NCBI GenBank assembly: GCA_018350325.1
Contig: JAEVLN010000003.1
Coordinates: forward strand, 3,564,441-3,628,440
Reading direction: 5' to 3'
DNA: 64,000 bases
Origin: Globodera rostochiensis
Taxonomy: Eukaryota > Nematoda > Chromadorea > Rhabditida > Heteroderidae
The translations under genes and the position numbers were made by a program. Below are positions 32,697-41,251 of the stretch, piece after piece. The number at the start of each line of letters is the position of its first letter. Position 1 is the first letter of the stretch. Under the pieces are notes generated by a model. The model did not search any database. It was not told the origin of the DNA and saw nothing but the letters and a program-made list of their open reading frames with translations.

Positions 32697-34069
32697 TGTT
32701 ATTTGTAAAAGGACTAAGCAATAAAACAAATATCCGATGTTTAATCTAAACCTAAGGATAAACGATATTTTTAAGAATGCCTATTTCTAATACTCTCGGG
32801 CCCGTATAACGCGTCCCATAAACTTGTACGTGTCCCATGGCCGTTTACGCGTCAATCCAGGTTTTCTGAATATCCAGATCCAGAGTGCTTTATGCGGACC
32901 TGGATCTGGATTTTTACTAAAATTTTTAAAAAAATTTGGCCATGTCCCCTGTATTTTTTCAAAATTGTAAAAAAAAAACTTAGTGCAGAACATTTGTCCC
33001 ACAAAAAAAAAAAGAAGTTTATAAGCAGGGTTTGCAGATTTGAGGTTTTAGCCTCATTTTGGTATTTTTGGAATGTCAATGAGGCTAAATTTTTAAAATG
33101 AGGATTTGATGCTTTTTTTGTGTTTTTTGGATGCTCCTGATGATTTTTGCAGCTTTTTGTGTGTTTTGAGGATTTTTGTGTGTTTTTTTGAGAATTGCAC
33201 TGGTCACAGCGTTTCATTTTTGCATCTTATTACCGCTGAACCATTTTGCCAAGAGTTTCGCCACGAAAAAAAAGTGAGTAAAAGTAAAGAAAAACGCTAA
33301 ATTCAAAAATAAGTTGGCGGACTTTCACCATTTTAATCAAAATTCGACTTTTTTCTAGTTTGTTTGCTAATTTAAAAATTTTTGTAACCCGGTATCAACT
33401 TAATTTATGCTCAGTATTATAGGCAAGTATGTTAGTGAGCTCTGTGCAAAAAATTAGGCAAATCGGTGTGTTTAATCAAAAATTCTTGTGTTCGAAGTGC
33501 GAAATGGTCAAAATATTTGTTAAAAAAGATGAGAGAGAACGCCAAAAGAAAAGAACGGTTAGAGAAAAAGAGGGAAAAGCGAGATACACTGTCTTCCTTA
33601 ACTTTAATAAAATGCAAAAATGAAGGTGCGGTACGTTTCAGTGCCGCCGTTTCAGTGCCCGTTTCAGTGCGCATTTCAGTGCCGCCATTTCAGTGCGGCG
33701 CCGTTTGAGTGCTGCCCGTTTCAGTGCCAGTTACAAATGCGACATTTCAGTGCCAACATTTAAAAAACTACGAAATTGAAAGGATTTCCCATTTTGTAAC
33801 AATTTTATTCTCAGGAAGGGAAAGGGGTGTAGAGATTTATCTCGATGAATATCGGAATAACAATCAAATCGGTCGGGGTCAGTTCGGCGCACTGGTTCGG
33901 CGCCAAGCTTTTTCTCAAAATACAACAATTTGAATATTAAACAACAATAGTCGATCACGCGTATAACGCAGTTTTGAACAATTTTTGAAAATAAGGAAAA
34001 ACGACTTTTTTGTTTTAAGTGTTAACTCTAAAGCCGGATAGAATAACTGGGGAAACGTTAGAGATTTAG

Positions 34070-34135
34070 GGGTTCGTTAGGCTTAGGCCTATGCCACCCT
34101 GGCTTGGGATTGTTAGGCTTAGGCCTAAGCTAGCT
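34070..34135. repeat. TTAGGCTTAGGCCTA-type repeats
   Basis: Short array of GTTAGGCTTAGGCCTA units, related to the longer array at 34515-34625. Confidence 0.7.
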
Positions 34136-34514
34136 TAAAATGCGCAGAAAGAATTTAGAAATTGTAAACTTTTTTTAGGAATGGACAAAAAACAGCAAGT
34201 TATAAAGCAAAAAAAAACTTTTAGAATGTCGAAAAGATCTACAGTTTTTCGCGTTAATTCAATTAAGATTTGTCGGCGCGAATTTGAAAAGGAAAAAGAA
34301 TTAAGTTCGAAGAATTTCGCCATTTACAGCTTTAATTTTGTTTGTCACTGAAATGTCGGTCGGGGTCAGTTCGGGCCGGTTCGGCGCGGCCAGTTCGGCG
34401 CGGTTTTTTCGGAGCCGTCCCATTTTGGCGCCGTCCCGTTTTGGCGCCGGCCAGTTCGGCGCCGCTGGTAATTTGGACATTTTGGCGCCGTTATGCACTT
34501 TTTAATTACAAAAG

Positions 34515-34625
34515 CCTAAATGAGCTTAGGCTTAGGCCTAAACCTAAGCCAGCTTAGGCCTAGACCTAAGCCAGCTTAGGCCTAGACCTAAGCCAGCTTA
34601 GGCCTAAGCTTAGGCCTAGGCTTAA
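34515..34625. repeat. 22-bp palindromic-core tandem array
   Basis: About four to five units of CCTAAGCCAGCTTAGGCCTA plus two bases. Each unit contains the near-palindromes CTAAGC-CAGCTTAG and AGGCCT. Confidence 0.9.
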
Positions 34626-35297
34626 AAGCTGTTTTATTAACGGATAATCGACAATCATTAAAAATTGCGGCCCCCAACGGAAAATTTTTTTAAAAATTTA
34701 AATGAATGTTTTCTAGGTAAAAGTATGCGTATAATACGAATCGCAGCTTGGATTTAGCTAATATCAACCCCGAACCCAAATTCAAACAGTTGGTAGAACA
34801 AATCCCCCTACATCTAAAATTTTTTTGAAAAAAGTTTAAAAGATATTTCTAAAAGTTTTCGGCGTCGTATATCCGAATCTGACTATACCCCGACCCAATT
34901 TCAAATCAGACCCAAATTCGAATAATTTTAGAAATTAATTTTTTTCATAAATCAACCGAAATTTTGATGAGGAGAAGCATGTGGTCAGACGCAGTTAGCA
35001 AAAATTAATTTTAATTTAAGTTTTGGATGCACGCAAAAACATTAGGAACTAGGATTAAAGTGATTTTTTGAATAAAAACAATTTTATTATTAAAATTTGT
35101 CGGCGCCAAAATGTCCAAATTACCAGCGGCGCCGAACTGGTCGCGCCGAACTGGCCGGCGCCAAAACGGGACGGCGCCGAAAAAACCGCGCCGAAAAAAC
35201 CGCGCCGAACCGGCCGCGCCGAACCGGCCGCGCCGAACCGGCCGCGCCGAACCGGCTGCGCCGAACTGACCGGACCCGTGAAATGTCGCATTTGTAA

Positions 35298-35596
35298 TTG
35301 GCACTGAAACGGGCGGCACTGAAACGGGCGGCACTGAAACGGGCGGCACTGAAACGGGCGGCACTGAAACGGGCGGCACTGAAACGGGCGGCACTGAAAC
35401 GGGCGGCACTGAAACGGGCGGCACTGAAACGGGCGGCACTGAAACGGGCGGCACTGAAACGGGCGGCACTGAAACGGGCGGCACTGAAACGGGCGGCACT
35501 GAAACGGGCGGCACTGAAACGGGCGGCACTGAAACGGGCGGCACTGAAACGGGCGGCACTGAAACGGGCGGCACTGAAACGGGCGGCACTGAAACG
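35298..35596. repeat. 15-bp tandem array, 20 copies
   Basis: Perfect copies of GGGCGGCACTGAAAC. Because 15 is a multiple of three, all frames stay open on both strands, giving spurious frames of ALKRA and VSVPP/FQCRP repeats. No sign of real coding use. Confidence 0.98.
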
Positions 35597-35655
35597 TCCT
35601 TGTCCGCAAAAATGAAACGCTGTGACTGGCGGAATTCAAATGGCGCGCTAACATA

Positions 35656-35765
35656 ATGTCGAAGCCACGAAACGTCGAAGCCACGAAATGTCGAAGCCAC
35701 GAAATGTCGAAGCCACGAAACGTCGAAGCTACGAAATGTCGAAGCCACGAAATGTCGACTCAGTC
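35656..35765. repeat. 16-bp tandem array
   Basis: About six copies of CGAAGCCACGAAATGT with C/T variation at one position, just outside the right end of the nested inverted-repeat element. Confidence 0.92.
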
Positions 35766-35845
35766 AAAAACGACGAAATGTCGAAAAAAAATAAATTTTA
35801 TTAAAGTCGATAAAAAAATTTTGTTAGGGGTACACAAAAGGGCGT

Positions 35846-36120
35846 AGAATCCGAATACGACCTCCATTTCGACCAATTCCGAACCCCGGACCCAAATTCG
35901 AACAATTTTTGGGAAAATAAAATAGTTTTTCTAGTGGTTTTCTGGGCCGTAGAATACGAATCTGACATTCATTTTGCCCAATTCTGAATCCCGGACCCGA
36001 ATTCATGCTTTTTGAGAACGATTTTAAGACCAAAATTGATTTCTGAACATTTTTGAATTTTCAAAAAATTGCTCGAATTTGGGTCCGGGGTTCGGCGGTC
36101 GAAATGGAGATCTTACTCCT
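35846..36120. repeat. Inverted pair of dispersed-repeat copies
   Basis: The segment 35866-35920 (CCATTTCGACCAATTCCGAA...) and the segment 36055-36117 are reverse complements with a few mismatches. A third, degenerate copy lies between them. Related copies occur near 14235, 31490, 34885, 36360 and 37950. Confidence 0.8.
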
Positions 36121-37654
36121 TTCCGGTCATTTCATGGTTCCCTTAACAGAAAACCGCAACCCCATTTCCAGTGATTTCCCTCACATTTTAAACTCGGGAA
36201 TTAAAGGTCATTTATGCCTGTTATCAATTGGGAGAACACATGCAAATTGGTGTGCAAATGGTAAAAGAGCAACAGCAAATATGTCACAGCGAATAATTAC
36301 GATAATGCGAAAAAATAAAAATTTTGGAATTTTAGATTCGAATGGTTCGGGGTTCGGAATGAGCCGAAATGGAGGTCAGATTTGGATTCTACGACACTGG
36401 AAATCCCCAGAAACGTCTTTAAACAAAAAAAATTTTTTGGGTCACATAACCCACAAATACCTCCAATGCTTTCGTGGAGCGGATTTTTTCACTCTGCTCA
36501 GCACAATGGACGGATGTGCACAATTTATTGAAAGTTGAGACTGTGAAATCACTGGCCCAAATCAAAGTCAATTTCGATCATTCGTGCCCCGAGTTTTACC
36601 TGTTAATTTCAAACAAAAAATTGCTTAAATCGATCATGGATAATCAAAATATGGCATTTGCACATTCACTATTTACCGGTTAAACAGATTTTTAAAAAAT
36701 GATGCTTTTTGGTACCAAATGAGGCTTTCTTGCCTACCAAATGAGGCTTTTGAGAATTTCATCTGCGAACCCTGTTTATAAGGGTTTCACGCAATTCTGA
36801 GAAATAGGTAAAGGTTATCGAGGTCGCTGATCACGGATATGACATCAGATTTATCATATGACATCATCTAATCCAGGGGTGCGATTTGTCCTTTTTTTAA
36901 AGATTTGTCCTTTATCTAGGCTACACGTCCTTTTTTGTCCTTTATTTGAGTTTTCTGGAGCTTTTTGAAGAATTTTTTCTAAATTTTGAATAATTTTAGA
37001 CAGATTGCCAAATTTGTTTAATTTTGAAGCATTTCCCATTCTTTTTTGAATTTTCGCTTAAAAAATCTCGGATTTATATGTTTTTGCACATTTTTGTTCT
37101 CATATGTTCTGAAGAATACGGGCCAAAAATAGCCTTTTCGCGTTGGTTTGAGTTTTTTTGGACAAGTTTAAAATTGCATATTTTAGCATATTTTGGGGTT
37201 TTTGGGGAAAAAAAAGCATATTTTGGCATTTTTGACCAAAATTGAAAAAATGCACCCCAAAATCATTGATTTCTGGCTGTTTTTGAAAATTAATTCATCT
37301 CTAACTATGGACTTTTCCGTCATTTTTGAAAAGAAGGCCTAAAAAATTTAACTTTCGCGCAAAAAAATAAATATAAAAAATATTGACGCTGAAATGGCTG
37401 TCTGGAGCTGAGATGCCCAAATGGCGATGAGCTGGCCTGACGGTTAAAATTCCGGAACTTTTTTCAAATTTGTTCACTTTCCAAAAATACCAAAAAAATA
37501 CGCGAAAAGGCTTTAAATCTACTTATTTATACGTTAAAAGGAGAAAAAATTAGGTAGTAAGCAAATTAGTGCACTAAAAGTGCCATTTCTCGGTTTTCGA
37601 CTTAGAAAATTTTCTTTCTATGACACCCTGGTAGTATGCATTTCCTTGGGGCCG

Positions 37655-37735
37655 AAACGTCCGGGGCCGAAACATCCTGGGGCCGAAACTCCCGGGGCCG
37701 AAACGTCGGGGCCGAAACGCCGGGGCCGAAACGAC
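37655..37735. repeat. GGGGCCGAAAC tandem array
   Basis: Six degenerate units of GGGGCCGAAACGTCC type, 12-17 bp each. The GAAACG core is shared with the arrays at 35298 and 35656. Confidence 0.85.
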
Positions 37736-37739
37736 CTGT

Positions 37740-38398
37740 TCCCCAAAAAACACCCCTAAGAATCGACTTTTTTTGATTTTTTCAAAAATAACACCCCTAA
37801 GAATCGACTTTTTGGATCGGGCGGTAATAGTTAAGTTTGTACCCCCCCTTTTTTGAAAAAATACTAAATTTTTAAAAAGTAATATAAAACAAGTTTCCGG
37901 GGGGTTTTTGGGGTCGCTGATCACGATTCTGACATTTATTTTACCCAATTCCGAACCCCGAACCCGAATTCGAACTATTTTTCGAATTTTTTTTTTAACA
38001 AAAAATTAACATTTATTGCCCAAAATCGATTCATGCACGAAAAAGAAAATAACAGCACAGATTCACAGGATAAAAAGACTACTCACATGGGTAAATGTGA
38101 CGAATATGATCCCACAATTCATAAAATGCATCATCACCAAATCGCTTCGATTTTGGGCAATAAATGTTAATTTTTTGTAAAAAAAAAATTCGAAAAATAG
38201 TTCGAATTCGGGTTCGGGGTTCGGAATTGGGTAAAATAATGTCAGAATCGTGATCAGCGACCCCAAAAACCCCCGGAAACTTGTTTTATATGACTTTTTA
38301 AAAATTTAGTATTTTTTCAAAAAAGGGGGGGGGGGTACAAACTTAACTATTACCGATCGGGCCCCCCCCCCTGAAAAAAATTCCTGGCTCCGCCCTTG
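37740..38398. mobile_element. Broken hAT MITE interrupted by a palindrome
   Basis: The right end (CCCCCTGAAAAAAATTCCTG, GCTCCGCCCTTG to 38398) and the inner segment AAGAATCGACTTTTTGGATC (37799-37818) match the MITE at 8679-8869 (same words at 8814-8869). The left terminal repeat is absent. A 534-bp palindrome is inserted at 37822-38355. The AAGAATCGACTT segment is itself duplicated (37757 and 37799). Confidence 0.75.
37822..38355. mobile_element. 534-bp palindromic element with 6-bp target duplication
   Basis: Starts CGGTAATAGTTAAGTTTGTA and ends with the reverse complement. Arms of about 215 bases (37822-38037 and 38150-38355) pair almost perfectly around a loop of about 110 bases. It is flanked by ATCGGG on both sides (37816-37821 and 38356-38361). 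The uninterrupted MITE at 8679-8869 shows the empty site. The arms carry the dispersed-repeat motif CCGAACCCCGAACCCGAATT. No coding capacity. Confidence 0.88.
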
Positions 38399-38633
38399 CA
38401 TTGTTATGAAATTCAATCCCGTCAGTATTCTCCAATTTTACCTTCTACGCCTCGAAACCCCCCAGGAACACCCACTTTCTCAAAAAATATTTTTTTTTTT
38501 TTGAAAAATGTGGGGCACTATCTTCACTATTACCTGATTTTCTTCACTTTTACCCTAATATTTTTTCCAGGCTTTGGCCGTTTGCCCTAAACTTTTTTCA
38601 GTCCGTGTATTAATAGCTTTTTCTCAAAGAAGA

Positions 38634-40473
38634 ATGCTTCTCAACAGGCTTCATCATATTTGTTTTGTGAAAGCTTCCCATTTTTCTTCATCCGTTGTTC
38701 CATCAACCAATTGGGAGAAATTGATCAAAGAAATTGGTCTCATTTATGAACGGTGCAAAAAATATGAAGCGGGTGAGGTATGGCACCTCAACATTCAGAT
38801 TTTATGAAAATGTCTTAAAATTTTAAGGTTGCCACTTATATTCCGCAGTTACGCAATGCTGACCCAAAGTTGTGGGCAATTTCACTTATGACCATCGACG
38901 GGAAGACGGCCAGTTGGGGGGAGAGCAAGTAGGGATATGTCGTGAACTGAGCCCGTTTTCAACATTTTCTTAGGCAAAAATTCTGTCTCCAAAGCGTGTC
39001 CAAGCCTTTCACCTACGCCATTGCTTTGAATGACCTAGGGGATGACTATGTGCACAGATTCGTCGGTCAGGTGCTGCGTTTTCCTAGAAATGAATGAGCA
39101 TTTCAAATGCCAAAATTCATCAGGAACCATCCGGAAGGAACTTCAACGATATTTGTCTTGACAAAAACAGTAAGTCCTTCCGAAACTGTTAGCGATTGTT
39201 GTAACAATTCCGTTCCCTTTTGACAGAGAAGCCACACAAGTTTGTTTCTTCGACCTTTCAACAAATTCATTGACAGATTTTCAGTCCCATGATCAACTCG
39301 GGCTCCGTGCGTTTCTCGTTCCGTATTTTCATTAATTAAGTTTTAGATCGTGGTCACTTCAATGATTAAACCTGAATGGACAAATTACAAAAGATTTGCC
39401 TTCGTTAGTCCGAATCCAAATGCCTTTCTCTTTGTTTAATTGGCATCGTTACACAGATTCTGGAACGAATGCGTTGCTTTGCCAGCGGAAATGAACTGAC
39501 CTTTGACAACACTACTTTTCTGTCCGAGTGCGAAACAGGCCACCAGAACTACGCCATTGCGCACTATTTAAAGCAAAACAATGTGAATTTGGGTTGAACA
39601 TATTTGCATAGTCCTCGGCTTTAGTGTTATCCAACCAACGACGACCTGAGCAATGACGACCTTATGGAACTGCTCAAATTGTAACTTTTTCTGAATTTCT
39701 TTTTTGGTAAGCATTTCCAGGTACTTCATGCACTGCTCAATCCAAACTGACACCGAAGTCCTTGCAAATATGGCGGCAACTTTGGCAAACGGAGGGATTG
39801 AGCCGATTAACCAAGGCACGTGTTCCACTGAATGTTGACTAAAATATATCAAATTCTTTCGCATTCAGACAGAGTCATTTCCATGAAAGCTGTGCAGGTT
39901 GCTATTTAAGTTGGCCGGAACGACCCATACAATGCAAACTTAAGAACACACTTTCGGTCATGTTCAGCTGTGGGATGTACGACAATTCTGGACAAATGGC
40001 ATTTAAAGTACGCCATTTTTGATGTATTTTGCCCGTTTTAGTGGGGTTTTGTTTTTCTTTTTAGCTCATAAAGTTATATTTTTTCCGTCTTAAGGTTGGC
40101 CTACCAGCAAAGAGCGGCGTATCCGGAAACATGGCGAGTTTTACATTTTTCATCGTGAGGATTTGGGATGCATTTTTTTGTTTTGTTTCTTTGAGCTTTT
40201 TAGCCCTCTCCAAATTAATTTAATTTTTAGATTTTGGTCATTCCAAATGTGATGGGAATTTCACTGTATTCACCACGCCTTGACGTCTACGGGAACACTG
40301 TGCGAGGAGTGAAATTCGCAGAACAACTCATCGATACCTTTCGGTTGATGACCTTTTGCTCATTTTCTATTCTTTCGTTTTTCAGATTTCATTTAATGTC
40401 TGCGGGCCATCATCGGTGCTCCTTGTGTAGTTCACGCGGCGAATATGTTGACTGGTATAATAATGATGCATAA
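38634..40473 (+). CDS. Glutaminase (phosphate-activated type), short form without ankyrin repeats
   Basis: Hydrolyses glutamine to glutamate and ammonia. Start ATG 38634 ([20 protein letters not shown]) gives a basic, acid-free N-terminus suitable for mitochondrial import. The catalytic domain follows over about ten exons: [20 protein letters not shown] (38831), [20 protein letters not shown] (38981; contains the SxxK catalytic motif S-V-S-K), [15 protein letters not shown] (39125), [18 protein letters not shown] (39282-39380), [19 protein letters not shown] (39520), [13 protein letters not shown] (39771), [15 protein letters not shown] (39956), [13 protein letters not shown] (40094) and [20 protein letters not shown] (40233). 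The protein ends shortly after, at 40473, where animal kidney-type enzymes continue with ankyrin repeats. AATAAA near 40603 and 40655. Exact C-terminal splicing (after AEQLIDTF) is uncertain. Confidence 0.92.
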
Positions 40474-41251
40474 GTGTGGTGATCTTCTGATAGTTTGAGA
40501 TCATCGTTTTCCATACGCCATTCGTATTTGTATTCTCCTGGTCAAGAAATTTGTGTCCATTCCCTTAATGTATTGTCTCCATTTTCTTAATGGAATTTTG
40601 GTTAATAAAACGTGGACAAATGACGCGCAATTTTGAGTGAACTTTGTTCGAATGAATAAAATGCGATGATTGTTTGACAGCCTTTCCTTCTCGTCTTAGC
40701 CCCCCCCCCTTTTTTTCTACATCAAAAGCTTCCAAATGTACCAAAATACGAACTTTACCAAAAGCAGACAAATCAAGTACACAGTAATTTAAATAAAATG
40801 CGCTTGATTGGGACAATTCTTGCATATCGTGCCTCCAAATACAGCTTTTTCGTGAGTCAATTAAGCATTGACGGTGCGCGCAATAAGGGAACTGAATGCA
40901 TTCCGGAGCTCCACCAGCTTTTTAAACATATTAAAGATGTTTTTAAAATGCATTGAAATTGTTTATTTCGCATGCCAATTTTCAGAAGTATTTTTCTTTT
41001 TCACAATAAAAATCAGAAAATCCGCAACCCAAAAAAGCCGCAGTTTCAGCAATCCGCAATTGCGTCCAGCCCTGATCATAACCCTGCTCCTCAGAACGGG
41101 CGACATTATTAGAGGGGGTGGAATTAAAAGAAATACGATAAACCTAAGAAAATAATCAATAAAAGTGAATGGGAATAATCAATATTTTCCTAAAAGACCA
41201 TTACCCGGAAAGTTTTATTGTGCAATAAAAAATGGATCGAAAATGTTTGTG
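40474..41251. other. Convergent intergenic region, glutaminase and claudin-like gene A
   Basis: About 780 bp. It holds AATAAA signals for glutaminase and a TTTATT (41213-41218) that can serve the minus-strand gene. No exon recognised. Confidence 0.6.

Larger units (their letters stand above)
33203..35626. mobile_element. 2.4-kb inverted-repeat element nested in the hAT element
   Basis: Perfect 21-bp terminal inverted repeats: left GTCACAGCGTTTCATTTTTG at 33203, right complement ending at 35626. Inside, GGCGC-rich modules at 34350-34497 and 35098-35275 are reverse complements. TTTCAGTGCC modules at 33635-33760 face GGCACTGAAA modules at 35298-35596. The element is therefore broadly palindromic around a centre near 34800. 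No target duplication was identified with certainty and no transposase was found. It could also be an internal part of the hAT element, but the independent perfect ends favour a separate insertion. Confidence 0.7.
33026..36774. mobile_element. 3.75-kb hAT-type transposon with 8-bp target duplication
   Basis: The left end CAGGGTTTGCAGAT (33026) and right end ATCTGCGAACCCTG (36761-36774) are inverted repeats with one mismatch. The homology extends inward (GCCTCATTTTGGTA on the left, TACCAAATGAGGC on the right). Both sides are flanked by TTTATAAG (33018-33025 and 36775-36782), an exact 8-bp target duplication as hAT elements make. The flanks continue as one interrupted copy of a dispersed repeat. 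The interior contains the 2.4-kb inverted-repeat element and tandem arrays. Short open frames near the right end (36474-36680) could be transposase remnants, but I see no conserved motif, so it is probably non-autonomous. Confidence 0.88.
32697..38633. other. Transposon-rich region without genes
   Basis: About 6 kb between the divergent eL30 and glutaminase genes, made almost wholly of repeats: a 3.75-kb hAT-type element with a nested inverted-repeat element, a palindromic element inside a MITE remnant, several tandem arrays and copies of two dispersed families. Individual elements are listed separately. No intact transposase frame was recognised. Confidence 0.8.

Noticed and set aside
35011..35748. 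245-codon minus-strand frame with VSVPP repeats and its companion FQCRP frame
   Set aside because: Produced by the 15-bp array, which keeps all six frames open; no domain and no splice context.
36474..36683. hAT transposase C-terminus
   Set aside because: The frame lies at the right place in the element but I see no conserved dimerisation motif, so I do not call it.
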